NCBI GenBank assembly: GCA_963920525.1
Contig: OY986437.1
Span: forward strand, 114,692,715-114,756,714
From: Dichetophora obliterata
Lineage: Eukaryota > Arthropoda > Insecta > Diptera > Sciomyzidae
Direction: 5' to 3'
Length of the DNA stretch: 64,000 bases
Positions 1 through 10,790 of the stretch are shown piece by piece; the first letter of the stretch is position 1, and every line of letters begins with the position of its first letter. Under the pieces are notes generated by a model that was given only the letters and a program-made list of their open reading frames with translations, made no database searches and had not been told where the DNA came from. The translations under genes and the position numbers were made by a program.

Positions 1-245
1 TAATTGTTCTAACGAATTTTTCCAAAGAAACAACAACAACAACAAAGTTTTTTGAATATGAAAAGGAAAAAATCACTAGCTTGATTTTATTGTACAATTT
101 CTGCTATGCTAAAAGCGTCATCAGAAATCTTTGTGATTACCCGTGCAAGCGCGCGCTAACGCACTGCACCATCGGGGCAGAATTTGTATTTAAATCATAT
201 AAAGTCAACATAATAAATATAGAGGCCATTTAGAAAAAACTTTAT
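1..245 (+). repeat. Partial copy of the 572-bp foldback-type repeat, cut by the window edge
   Basis: Positions 1-180 match the internal part of the repeat unit of the 50-54 kb array, including the CAA-rich stretch and the segment ending near ccatcggggc. Positions 181-245 then match the start of the unit in reverse orientation, ending in a form of ggaaaaaacttta. So this copy also has inverted ends, like the larger array, but lacks the tandem amplification on its right side. The left part lies outside the window. It is followed by an AT-rich spacer to about 370. Confidence 0.75.
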
Positions 246-369
246 TTTTTATTTATTTTTATATATTTTTTTATTTTGAAACTAAAATAAAAAATTTGTT
301 TATTTATATTCATGTTTCTTTCAAGAAATTTTGGTGATTTTTTTTTGCACCCCCATTTGTACTACCCCC

Positions 370-800
370 CAGATGAAATTAGCTTCCGACGCGCTTGTTC
401 GTCAATCATGGTTTGGGGTGCTTTTTCCGAAAAAAGGCAAATTGCCCCTTCTTCTTATCGAAAAAGGCGTTAAAATAATTCGGAATATTACTGAGAACAT
501 GTTTTAAAAAACTATTTTATACGGCATGCCAAGCAAATTTACAGAAAGGGTCACTTTTGTTTTCAGAAATATTCTTTTCCAGCACAAAAGGTAAAAATCA
601 TTCAAAGGCGGTGCAGAGCAAATTTGCCATGTTTTATTCTGTTGAAGGAACGCCCTCCGTCATCCCCTGACCTAAACCCTCTGCACATTTCTATTTGGGG
701 TATAGTGCTGAGCAAATTAACGAACAATAACTCATGACGGTAGATAAATTTAAGCGATGATCAATGAAAATATCAGATGATATATCTGAAAACCAGATGT
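370..800 (+). pseudogene. Tc1-like transposase relic (catalytic core, C-terminal half)
   Basis: Translating the plus strand in shifting frames gives the Tc1 hallmark SxMVWGAFS near 403-430, and about 80 codons later SSPDLNPLHISIWG near 660-705, which is the SPDLNPIEnlW block with the catalytic glutamate lost. The QDNAP block between them is not preserved. Several stops and frameshifts break the frame, and no inverted repeats could be assigned. Family assignment is firm; the precise limits are not. The 170 bases between this relic and 972 show nothing recognisable. Confidence 0.65.
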
Positions 801-971
801 GTGCCGCATGCTCGTCTTTCACAAATTGTTTTAAATTTTTAAAAAGAATTAATGGTGAAAGATTCGAATTTAAGGATAAAGAGTTATAAAGAATGCTTAA
901 AATAAAAATCAAAATTTTTGTTTTATAAAGTTTACACAGTGCTTTTGATTTATGGCATAAAACAGTTCTTA

Positions 972-1324
972 GGGCCATTTTGTTCACAAAGGTCATAATT
1001 ATGATTTAATTCGGGGATAACTATATCTAGGTTAATTTTATACTAAGCGTATAAGTCGGGAGATAAAAAAGTGGTTTTGTTCACATTTTATCCCGGCTTT
1101 ATTTTTTATCCCGAATTTGGGGGTTGGAGTGAACACTAGGTAAAAATGGATCGCTGATTTTGCATCTGATGTCAGAATTTCAAAACTCTAAAATTTTTCT
1201 ACACAGGGCTGCCAACTATACGTTTTTTAAGAATTTTAAACATGAAAAATAAAAACTTACGGTGGCAACCTTATCCAACATCTTGAATTTTAAAATTCTG
1301 ACACCAGATTCGAAATCAGTAACC
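972..1324. mobile_element. Left half of a Harbinger-like MITE split by the Maverick
   Basis: It starts with gggccattttgttcacaaag. The inverse of that end is found at 27606-27622, just beyond the other side of the Maverick. GGGCC ends and a preceding TTA fit the PIF/Harbinger group (3-bp TWA target), although the right flank reads GTA. Within it, 1149-1321 forms an imperfect palindrome. Without the Maverick the element would be about 625 bp, a MITE size. It has no coding capacity. Confidence 0.5.
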
Positions 1325-1330
1325 CCCAAT

Positions 1331-2389
1331 AGTAGTATGTATATGCCGGTTCTGGACCGGAAGTGAAGGTGCAACTAAAAAACAAGATGTCAGCCAGGCA
1401 AATTTCTCAAGAACGCTAAAAAAATGCACCCGTGGTATTTTGGTATTGTGTCTTTGCTAAAAATGTATATGGTTTGTGTCTTGACTAAGACCGGAAGTGA
1501 AGGTGCAACTAAAAAACAAGATGTCAGCAAGGCAAATTTCTCAATAATGCTTAAAAAATGCACCAGTGGTATTTTGGTATTGTGTCTTTGCTAAAAATGT
1601 ATATGGTTTGTGTCTTGACTAAGAGCGGAAGTGAAGGTGCAACTAAAAAACAAGATATCAGCCAGGCAAATTTCTCAAGAATGCTTAAAAAATGCACTCG
1701 TGGTATTTTGGTTTTGTGTCTTTGCTAAAAATGTATATGGTTTGTGTCTTGACTAAGATGAATGGAAGTAATGAATGAAAGCATACATTTGGGGATGGGT
1801 AGGTTGAATAGTCATAGGAGTATGTGAATGTGATTTCGAAGGGGGTACGGCTTGGGATATAAAACATATAAAAAATGTATTTTAGTATGCGGGCGAATAT
1901 AAAAAGTCGACTGATGGCCAAAGATGGAATGGGGGTGTTGGACCCTCTAAAAGAGTCCCCTTGTGTACGACGTTGATCTTTAGAAAAATGTCATTGCATA
2001 GTTGTAGGTTTGAATTTTGTCGGCAGGTCTTGGTGAATAAGACTTCCGGTGGCGTGGTGCGGAAGCTTTAATTTTTGTCTATATTGGGAAAAACATGGCA
2101 TATTTTTGGGTGTGGGTGGAATAAAGCATAGTAAGAAACAGCTTTTTCATATTGAAAAACCATAGTAGGACACAGCTTTTTATTTATGTCACATGGAAAT
2201 TGGGTAGAAAAAGTCATTGCATACTATTGTGATAGAGATTTATACAGTGCTTTGAAGTAATGTGATTCATCATGCATTGCTTGCTGAGTTGAATTAATCT
2301 TGAACTTGAGAATACAAACCATGTTCTTGACCTTACTCAACTATATCGATATGAACAAAAATAAAAACAAAACGAGTTGATTTATACAT
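1331..2389 (+). repeat. Left terminal inverted repeat of the Maverick
   Basis: About 1,059 bp that are closely matched in reverse by 27344-27199 plus 24734-23956, once the non-LTR insertion in the right arm is removed. The match covers the GGACCGG start, the 134-bp tandem block, a segment around tggccaaagatggaatgggg and an inner end at cgagttgattta. It has no gene of its own. Confidence 0.93.
1356..1757 (+). repeat. Three tandem 134-bp units inside the left TIR
   Basis: Units run 1356-1489, 1490-1623 and 1624-1757. Each begins with a form of accggaagtgaaggtgcaac and ends with ttgactaag. The units differ by scattered substitutions. The right TIR has only two such units, one of them split by the non-LTR insertion. 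Subterminal tandem repeats of this kind are common in large DNA transposons and may bind transposition proteins; that role is inference. Confidence 0.9.
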
Positions 2390-2710
2390 GAATATTTTTA
2401 ATAGGTTAAGATTAAAAGCATTAGAATTAATGGTTGCGTGGATAAAATTGCCTTGGCCTTAAATTGTGTCTTTACTCAACTATGTTGATATAAATAAAAA
2501 CAAAACAAAATAATGAGACTATTTCATTATTGTGATTTGAGTAGTCAGCTAATGGAAAAAAAAACAAAACAAGTTGATTTTATACATTCATCATTATTGA
2601 AATTTTATTGATATATTTAAATTTTGATAACTACATAAAAAAAAATAATTGATTTAATCATTCAGCTTTCAGTACAATTTTGCTCCATCGTCTTCTTTGT
2701 CTTCTGTTTT
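2390..2710. other. Maverick left inner spacer with two out-of-place fragments
   Basis: No open gene. Around 2465-2510 and 2565-2590 short pieces of the inner TIR end reappear (actcaactatgttgatat, acaagttgattttata). At 2516-2551 a stretch matches 16586-16622 and encodes, on the minus strand, the SNHNNEIVS motif of the DUF8207-like gene. At 2640-2706 the minus strand encodes a short basic peptide that may continue the CCHC remnant on the other side of copia. Confidence 0.55.
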
Positions 2711-2906
2711 TGTTGAAAACTATATATAATACTTTATATATTATGTACTTGTTCCTACTTGCAATGTTTTGTATATTTAAAAAATATGTTCTGTTTTTCT
2801 AATTTCAAAAAGAAAAACATTTTTCTTTAATCTAAAAATATTTCATGACTGAAAAACTTGTATGTTTAACTTATTTTTTCAAATAAAATAACTACAATTT
2901 ATAACA
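2711..2906 (+). repeat. 5' LTR of the copia element
   Basis: TG...CA ends, 196 bp, preceded by GTTTT. It differs from the 3' LTR at few positions, for example actatatat versus actttatat near the start and an A-run length, so the insertion is fairly recent compared with the host Maverick. Confidence 0.93.
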
Positions 2907-2922
2907 GGTTTATAACCAATTA

Positions 2923-5900
2923 TAACCACAAATAAGAGCACTGGTATCTCACAATTTGCAGGAGCAAATTTTGAAAATTGGAAGTTTCGCGTAGAAAAGC
3001 ATTTGTCTTCTGCGGACTGTTCGGATGCTGTAAAGCAGTCAGCTCCAGATGCAGCAGCAGTACAAAGCAACGAAGCATCTTCAAGGTCGGGAACAGCAGC
3101 AGCTGCAGAAATAAAAAAGAAGGATGCCAAAGCACAGGACATCATTACAAGTTTTGTGCACGATGACTATTTGGAATACATTCGTGATCAGTCAACAGCA
3201 AAAGGTATGTGGGATGCTCTCAATGCATCATTTGCCAGGAAGTCACCTCAAAATCAAACCATCGTTCGAAAAGAACTCGCAAATTTACGTTTCAGAGATA
3301 GTGAGGATCTTAGCGCTCATTTTCTCAAATTTGATTCGCTGGTAAGGCAACTTAAGACTGCTGGAGCAAGACCCGAAGAAGCTGACTTAGTTTCACAGCT
3401 CTTTTTAACACTCCCAGAATCATATGATGCCATTGTAACAGCGCTAGAAAATCTGCAGGAGGATGAACTGGCATTGGCACATATAAAACCCCGTTTGCTA
3501 GCAGAAGAACTAAAGAAGAAGAACCGTTTTAAAGATGATGATGAGGTTAGTGCTTTTTCAACTAAGAAGAAACAAACTGGAAGATTCAATGGAAAATGTC
3601 ACAAATGTGGAAAATATGGACACATGAAGAAGGATTGTCGAGTTAAAAATATTTCAACTATAGATCAAAACGCAAAACATGCTGCAGGATCAAGATATGG
3701 AATAAGTTTCATGGCAGACTCGAGTAATAAATCAGAATCATTGTCAACTGAAAATGTTGTTTTTGCATTGGATTTCGGAGCAACTGACCACTTTGTTAAT
3801 AATGAACCTAGCAATACCACGTTACATCAACGTAGCAAAAGCTGACGAACGAATTGTGGTTTCAAAAGTTCGTGAAATCATAGGATTAAGTAACACAGTT
3901 GTTCAAATAAATTTAAAGAATGTACTGTATAGTTCAGAGTTTCGAGAGAATCTTTTATCTGTCAGCAAGATGGTAGAAGCTGGTATTGATGTTAAATTCA
4001 AGAAAACTCACGCTATAATTAAAAAAGATAAACAAGTTATTGCAACAGCAAGTCGGTGCGGAAATCTTTTCGAAATAAAATTAAAGGTCAACCAATCAAT
4101 ATGTAATCTGAGCAAAGCTGAAGAGGGTATGTTATGGCATAAGAGAATGGGTCACATCAGTCAACAAGGATACAAAAAGCTGGTGAACGATGATATGGCA
4201 ACTAGATTATCAAAGATATGTAAAATAGATTTTTGTGATATATGTATTAAAAGCAATCAGTGCCGTGAATCGTTTTCTGGAACACGAATCAGAGCTGTAA
4301 GACCACTGGAACACATCCATTCTGATGTTTGTGGACCCATTAGTCCTATTTCTTGGGATGGATCTCGATACTTTATTTTATTCATCGATGACTTCACGCA
4401 TTTTACAATGGTTTATCTGTTAAAGAAGAAGTCAGAAGTATTCAATAAATTTGAAGAGTTTGAAGCAGTTGTAACAGCTAAGTTTGAAACAAAAATATCG
4501 ATGCTTACCGTAGATCAAGACCGTGCGTACAAATCAAATGGAATGATTCAGTTCTGCAAGCGAAAAGGTATTCAAATCTTGGTGACGATGGCATACTCCC
4601 CTCAACAAAACGGAGTCGCTGAAAGATTTAACCGAACTTTAGTTGCAAAAGTTCGAGCTCTCTTATTGGATGCAGGAAATCCAGTTTTTGTGGGGAGAGG
4701 CAGTTTACACAAGCGTTTACTTAATTAACCGAAGTCCAACCAAGCCATTGCAAAATAATAAAACTCCAGCAGAGATGTGGTTCGGACAAAAACCCGATTT
4801 AAGCAAGGTACGCGTTTTTGGATGCCAGGCATATGCTTGGATGCCTAATCAGAAGAGAAAAAAACTTGATGCGAAGAGCAAGTCTTACATTATGGTTGGT
4901 TATTGTCCAAATGGATATCGCTTATGGGATAAAAACAATCTTAAAATAGTATTGGCACGTGATGTCAAGTTCAACGAAAACTGTTATCCATATAAAGAAA
5001 ACGAAGAAAAATTTCCTGACATCTTAATTGTAGAGAGAAACGATCAAGAGGGGGAGAAGGAGAAAGATCATGACGTTTTAAACGAAGGCATTGAAAATCA
5101 AGTCGGTGACAATCAAGATGTGTTGAATGAACAACGTACAATTTCTGATGACGTCAATAAAAATTCCGAAAACCAAGTTTCTTCATCAGTTCCTAGACAA
5201 AGTCAACGAGAACGCAAGACAAAAAGTAAGTTCTCAGATTATTATTATTCAATGTTTGAGGCTATTTCTATGTGCGATTCGCCAAAAATTCCGAATTCGT
5301 TTTCAAATATTGAAAACTCCGAACACCACACTCAGTGGCTTAGTGCTGTTCAAGATGAGCTAAATTCTATGGAGAAAAACAATGTATGGATTATCGTTAA
5401 GAAAGCAGTATAAGTAAAACCTCTAAAATCAAGATGGGTTTTTAATATTAAAAGGGATTCAGATGGTCATCCAATCAGGTATAAGGCAAGACTGGTCGCT
5501 AAAGGTTTTTTACAAAAATTTGCCGGTTGCAAAACTTACCACTATTCGAATAATTTTAGCTATCGGTGTAGCAAAGGGATTCTTTTTTTACCAGTTAGAT
5601 GTCAAAACTGCTTTCCTTCATGGTGAATTAAAAGAAAATATCTATATGGAAGTCCCAGAGAGAATGCATTGTGAACCAGGAAAAGTTTTAAAGCTTATAA
5701 AGTCACTTTATGGATTAAAGCAGAGTCCACGATGTTGGAACGAAAAATTTAATTTACATATTGTAGCAATGGGTTTCAAACGGTCAAATCACGACTATTG
5801 TTTATATACAAAAATTTCAAAAGAAAGTATAATAATCTTGCTGCTCTATGTGGATGATTTGCTGATAGCAGGGAATAACGAGTTGGAAATCGATGATTTA

Positions 5901-6693
5901 AAGAAAAAACTATTAGCAACTTTTGAGATGTCAGACTGCGGCTATTTAAAACATTATCTTGGAATAAAAATTGAATGTGACCGAGAGAAAGGAATAATGC
6001 AATTTTCTCAGGAGTCCAATATTAATAAATTATTAAAAAATTTTAGAATGTTTGACTGTAATGAAATACGGACACCTATGGAAAAAGGACTTCAATTACC
6101 ACATGAAATACAGGAAGCAACAAAGAATCCATATCGTGAATTATTAGGGAGTCTAATGTATGTAATGTTGTGTGTACGCCCTGATATTTGTTTTTCTGTC
6201 GGATATATGGGACGATTCCAACAAAATCCTGGAGAACTTCACTGGTCAGCTTTAAAAAGAATTTTACGATATTTAAAGGGAACTAAAACTCTAAAACTAG
6301 TTTACTGTCGTCAAAATAATGAGGCATTAGTTGGATATGCAGACGCTGATTGGGCTTCCAACTTAGAAGACCGAAAATCTACAAGTGGATATGTGTTTTA
6401 TGTATATGGATGTCCAATATCTTGGTAAGAAACAGACAACAGTAGCTACATCTTCAAGCGAAGCAGAGTATGTTGCTTTGAGTCATGCAACATCTGAAGG
6501 TATATGGATTCAAGGTATACTTCAAGACATTAACATTTTTTCAGAAAAAGATCCGGTTCTAATTTATGAAGATAATGCAGGATGCATAGCTATGGCAAAG
6601 AATATTGAATGCAAGAGATCAAAGCACATTGATATTAAACACCATTTTCTTCGAGACCATATTAAAACAAATAGTATTAAGAACCAGCTTTAA
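2923..6693 (+). pseudogene. copia-type gag-pol polyprotein, broken
   Basis: The frame opens at about 2923 without an ATG, with the gag start FAGANFENWKF near 2960. The gag zinc knuckle CHKCGKYGHMKKDC lies at 3598-3639 and the protease site near 3768 reads LDFGATDHF, where the catalytic DSG is now DFG. The frame shifts near 3800. The integrase follows, with the GAG pre-integrase WHKRMGH (about 4135) and the DDE residues in HSDVCGP, TVDQDRAY and NGVAERFNRT. A shift near 4690, a TAA at 5411 and another shift near 5535 precede reverse transcriptase, with VKTAFLHG and YVDDLLIAG (about 5850). RNase H (GYADADWAS, TSSSEAEYVAL) is split by a 1-base change at 6426. Inactive. Confidence 0.93.
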
Positions 6694-7080
6694 ACGTGCA
6701 ATATATAATCATTTTGATATACAATTTAATCCATAATTTTAATCTATTTTATCTATCGTTTTCTTTTCTTTTTCTATACATCTCTTATAAACTTATCCCT
6801 AAACTATATTCAATTCTTGCTGTTGTTTATCTTTTTCTTCTACTAGTTAAATAAGTTACTTAGGATATTTCGTTCCTGGTGTTTCATACATAATATTTTT
6901 GCTAATAAATAATAGTTAAATTTGTCTACTTTTTAAATTTTTTCTGATTTGTATAATTGTAGTTTTAATCTAGCAAGTTAAGTTATGATTCTTAATGTAC
7001 TTTATTTCAATTGATGTACTATAAAAGACCCAGTCTCAGTGTACAATATTATAAACATTAAAATAAAATAAAATAAAAAT
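6688..7080. mobile_element. Retroposed tail inserted in the copia pol end (5'-truncated non-LTR or SINE-like)
   Basis: The copia frame stops matching after KTNSIK at 6690 and resumes at about 7090 with GNLNIEYVPTKEQVADI, the normal polyprotein C-terminus. The intervening 390 bp are non-coding and end in an AATAAAATAAAA-type tail just before tattatgaa, which nearly repeats tattaagaa at the left break (8 of 9). That is the signature of target-primed retroposition. The family is not recognised. Confidence 0.6.
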
Positions 7081-7222
7081 AAAATATTATGAAAGGAAAT
7101 CTCAATATTGAATATGTGCCAACAAAGGAACAAGTAGCTGATATATGTATGTACAAAATCGTTAGATATATCTAGGTTTGAAACAATAAGAAATTTATTA
7201 AAATTGTCTAATTGAGAGGGGG

Positions 7223-7418
7223 TGTTGAAAACTTTATATAATACTTTATATATTATGTACTTGTTCCTACTTGCAATGTTTTGTATATTTAAAAAATATG
7301 TTCTGTTTTTCTAATTTCAAAAAAAAAAACATTTTTCATTAATCTAAAAATATTTCATGACTGAAAAACTTGTATGTTTAACTTATTTTTTCAAATAAAA
7401 TAACTACAATTTATAACA
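7223..7418 (+). repeat. 3' LTR of the copia element
   Basis: Near-identical to the 5' LTR. It is preceded by a purine-rich tract gagagggggtg (polypurine tract) and followed by the target duplication GTTTT. Confidence 0.93.
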
Positions 7419-7432
7419 GTTTTGATATCTTT

Positions 7433-7575
7433 TTACTCCTTTACCAATCTTATTTTTTGTCTCTTTTTGATCCTTTGCCCATTTTGCTAACTTTTGATCA
7501 TCCTTCTTCTTCTTTCACTTATCCTCTAAGTGCGCGTTGCTGCCGCAGTAATTACAATTTATTAATTTACGATAC
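7433..7575 (-). pseudogene. Small CCHC zinc-knuckle-like remnant
   Basis: The minus strand reads CNYCGSNAHLEDK followed by a TGA exactly where the last cysteine of a CX2CX4HX4C knuckle would stand, so TGC or TGT to TGA is the simple explanation. A lysine-rich tail follows and runs into the copia insertion. I do not know the family. It may be a Maverick cargo gene or an older captured fragment. Confidence 0.35.
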
Positions 7576-7691
7576 CCTTTCAATCTATTCATTTTATTTA
7601 ATTTTGTTGATGGCTTTATTCGAAATACCTTCTACAATAAAGATCAGATGATGACTGGTTACCTTTTTATAATTAACACACACACACACAT

Positions 7692-8899
7692 TTAAATAAT
7701 TCTTCTGATTTCACTTGTTAGAGGTGGGTATTCAATTAAACAATCATGGATTACTAAACAGTAGGCTGATGTTTTATCTGGAATCGGTTTGTTTGCTTCG
7801 GTATCAAATTCAATTCGTATATCAATAGGTCCAGTTTTAACTGCTTCATTTTGATGTGTTACATCAACAATAATTAGTGGAGCAATAGCCTTAAATCCGT
7901 CTACATCTAGCAATGGTTGAGATTCCCGCATATAATAACTTTGTTGAAATTTCGCATACATATCATATAGAACAGCATACTGCCCCATTTCAAAGTGACT
8001 ATTCAAATCATCATAGGGATATGAATCAGAGTTTAGATATACTTTTAAATTAGAGATATGGCAATGATCGAATGTATTTCCTTCCTCTTTACCTTTTTCT
8101 TTTTGGAGACCGATGATAAGAAATCTAGGTTTTTCATTTTGCGGAGCTAGTTTTACATTCCATAAAACCTTTGTACTTTTTGGTAGCATTGGATTTACAT
8201 GGCAGTCCCAACTTCGAAATGGCATTAAAATAGGGTTTTTGTAGTTTATAATCTTGTACATTTCCAATTTTGCAAAGTTCGATAGTTGTACGTGAGGCAT
8301 TTTCCATGTTATATCCAGTATTGTAAATTTTAATTGATCTGAGGCATTAGTTGGATGAAATGATCTCTCATTAGAAGAAGAACGTTGAAGAACTCATGCT
8401 TCGAGTTTAATATTATGTTAGTATAATCTTCAGCAAAATCCATCAACATTTTCAGCGGTACACAACAACTGAAATGAGTTTTTTCCAATGTAAAGTTCTC
8501 TTCCAAGCACCAACCAGCGTTTTTTAATGCATTGCTTTCAGCTATATTCAATGATGTAAAATTTTTCATGGTGGATGAAATTCCAAGATTGCGTGTACGA
8601 TCAACTTCAAAGCCATTTATTTCTTATCGAATTTCGTCAAACAGATATGAAACAAAGTTATTTTTAAACTTCACACCAGTAGTTGCTACATCATTTCCTC
8701 CCTCATGTTTTACTATAAAGCCATGAATGTAAATCATACTCTCACTTGGTAAGACAAAGAGGTCCTGATTTTGAATTGGTATACGAATCTCATCATTATT
8801 GTTGAAGGATTTTAAATATGGAGAGTAACTATGGTATTCTCTTTTTATAATGCTCTCATCATAAATTGGTTTTTGATGCACATTCAATATCTCGTTCAT
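7692..8899 (-). pseudogene. Maverick major capsid protein (double jelly-roll), in three frames
   Basis: Read from 8899 down to 7692 this is one protein of about 400 residues broken by two shifts, near 8600 and near 8310. Parts are recognisable: the N-terminal ILNVHQKPIYDESI stretch, a middle part with GWCLEENFTLEKT, and the C-terminal part with PRFLIIGLQKEK, FDHCHISNLKVYLNS and CLVIHDCLIEYPP. The IIGLQ...FDH...VYLNS...YP pattern is typical of the Polinton major capsid protein. In Polintons this protein is predicted to build a virion shell; no virion has been shown for most elements. It lies next to the minor capsid gene in the same direction, as is usual. The frameshifts make it non-functional. 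Confidence 0.85.
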
Positions 8900-9053
8900 G
8901 ATTGTAGATTAAGTCCCAAGGATTTTAAATATTCTATATTAGTTGCAGTCAAAAGTTTATTTTTTGTACGGCCTCGATCCAGTGTTGATGCAGAAGTAAC
9001 TGGAAATCCTTGTTGAATTAAGTTTTTATTGTTCTTAGAGTAAATAATCATTT

Positions 9054-9839
9054 TTATTCAGGCTTAAAGTGAAGTCTTATAGAAATTTTTTCTCCTGGAA
9101 AATTTATAAGGTCACCGTCTTGATTTAAGACTCTTATCGTTATGTTGTTTTTTTGTAGACAGTTGACGGGTAAGTAAATGACATTTCGAGGTTTCTCATT
9201 AATTTTATATCCTGGTGAGACATCCAATGGAAATTCGTGTATAGTATGAACTGATGTGTCATTTATATATGATCCGGTTGTCAAGTTGCATTCAATTCGT
9301 ATTGTGTTTATATTTGTAATATTTAAAGGTAAATCAGATTCAAAATTTTTCTAGTTTTATCTGACTGACCTATATGCATATATTCTGTTTTTTTCTATCT
9401 CTTGTACTGGTTCTAAAGAAATCACTTTGATTAACTCTTCATACGGTAACTCCTTAACTATCAACTTTATTTTACTGAATCCCAACAGCTGTCCTATACT
9501 GTTTGATTTTGAAAAATCTATATCCATGGAGGATACAATTTCAGTTTTAAGAGTGTTGTTGTTCAATTCAATTTCCAGAAAAATTGATTCATCAATGTCT
9601 CTTACCGCTGTTTCCAAAAAAAAGAATCCAATATCCTCAAATTCATACGAACCAACTGGTATTGTAATAGTATGTGGTCCGATATGAAATAAATTGTTGT
9701 AAATATCTACATTGGGTATAGAATCAAATGTTACAAAGTCTACAAGTCCGCAAACATATTTTGTAGTCAATTCAATTGGTGGAAAATATTTTCCAATTAA
9801 GGTTGACGTAGTTCCGCTCAAAGAGATTGTTATAGACAT
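9054..9839 (-). pseudogene. Maverick minor capsid (penton-like, single jelly-roll) protein, broken
   Basis: The first part (9839-9357, 160 codons) starts MSITISLSGTTSTL and has the IGPHTITIPVGSYEFEDIG segment. After a short break the second part (9284-9054) continues with VHTIHEFPLDVSPGYKI, NVIYLPVNCLQ and a terminal RLHF. This C-terminal pattern is the well-conserved end of Polinton minor capsid proteins. One frameshift or stop near 9340 separates the parts. It lies upstream of the major capsid gene in the same direction. Confidence 0.85.
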
Positions 9840-9931
9840 GATGAATATTCGTTATGAACTGATGATCGATATCTATTATATATGATTTAAGTAATAAATA
9901 ACAACGCAAATTGTTTTAAAATTTTAGATCT

Positions 9932-10417
9932 TTATTTATAAACTTCCTCAAGAGTAATACATTTTTTTTCAGCACATATAAAATATTTCTTATGATAGCT
10001 ACAAACATTTATTGATTTATTATTTTGATACAGAGTTTTTAAGTTTGGACAGTTTAATTCATCTAGGTTATGATAAATAATTTCATCTTTAAACAAATTT
10101 TTAATCCACTTAATTTTTTCTAAACCTTTAACATAACAAATAAAATATTTATCTTTTATATATATAGTATAATATTCTATAATAATTGCTAAAGTTGAAT
10201 TGCCATCTTCCCATTTTAACCCATGATGATTATTATAAAGTCAATTACATGAAACTTTTTCCCTTGATGTCAGCATAGAAAATTGAAGAGGCGGTTTAAT
10301 AATAAATGTTTGAACTTGTGAGTCATCGTCTACTGAAAAACTCAACTCTTTTAAACTAAATTCATTATTGATGTAGAAACCTTGAACGTCTATAACTAAA
10401 ATTCTCTCCTCAGACAT
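9932..10417 (-). pseudogene. Small conserved insect/Maverick protein of unknown role, one nonsense codon
   Basis: The ATG at 10417 opens a 161-codon frame starting ILVIDVQGFY and ending near CAEKKCITLEEVYK. It is interrupted only by TGA at 10241-10243, in a spot where a tryptophan would fit (before HHGLKWEDG). I recognise the VIDxQGF ... KGLEKIKW ... LNCPNL pattern from uncharacterised insect proteins. An exonuclease-like (RNase H fold) start is possible because of the buried IxVIDVQ strand, but that is inference. All other codons are intact, so this gene decayed late. Confidence 0.55.
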
Positions 10418-10426
10418 TGTTAAATG

Positions 10427-10777
10427 TTATCCAGATCTCGATGTTGACTGAAGGAAATTTGTTAAAATTTGAACTTTTATTTGATAATAAAAGCTTATTA
10501 TATTCAAAGCATTATGCCATAATACATCAATAAAGGAGCATCCCCAAGTATCAGGACCACAAGTTGTTTCATCCCTTGACCATACACAACTGGTATAATG
10601 ATCACCAAATTTAGACGTTTTTATCTTATATAACGCATATTCATCAAATCGAACTTTTAATTTTTGTAAAATAATCTTGTGCTCAGGCCATAAAAGTATT
10701 TCTGCACTTAAGAAATCATTCAAAAATTTAACACGAAACTCGTTATTCATTTTTTGATAATTAAGACCTCTTAACAT
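10427..10777 (-). CDS. Unrecognised Maverick protein, 116 residues
   Basis: An intact minus-strand frame from ATG 10777 (a second ATG ten codons in may be the true start). It has hydrophobic and aromatic patches (LSAEILLWPEHKI) and a distinctive CVWSRDETTCGPDTWGC segment with three cysteines. No membrane segment or known motif is evident. It starts 14 bases after the stop of the secreted-type gene and ends 10 bases before the next start, so the four minus-strand genes here are packed like a transcription unit. Confidence 0.5.
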   Translation of the reverse strand: MLRGLNYQKMNNEFRVKFLNDFLSAEILLWPEHKIILQKLKVRFDEYALYKIKTSKFGDHYTSCVWSRDETTCGPDTWGCSFIDVLWHNALNIISFYYQIKVQILTNFLQSTSRSG

Positions 10778-10790
10778 GATGACAGCAAAT

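Larger units (their letters stand above)
2711..7418 (+). mobile_element. Ty1/copia LTR retrotransposon inserted in the Maverick
   Basis: Two 196-bp LTRs (2711-2906, 7223-7418) start TGTTGAAAAC and end ATAACA. They differ at only a few sites and are flanked by a perfect 5-bp duplication GTTTT (2706-2710 and 7419-7423). The internal region encodes gag, protease, integrase, reverse transcriptase and RNase H in that order, which defines the copia superfamily. Multiple frameshifts and a stop make it non-autonomous. A roughly 390-bp retroelement tail is inserted near its 3' end. Confidence 0.95.

Noticed and set aside
691..996. 101-codon minus-strand frame
   Set aside because: It overlaps the plus-strand Tc1 relic and the MITE end and has no motif; a chance frame in AT-rich DNA.
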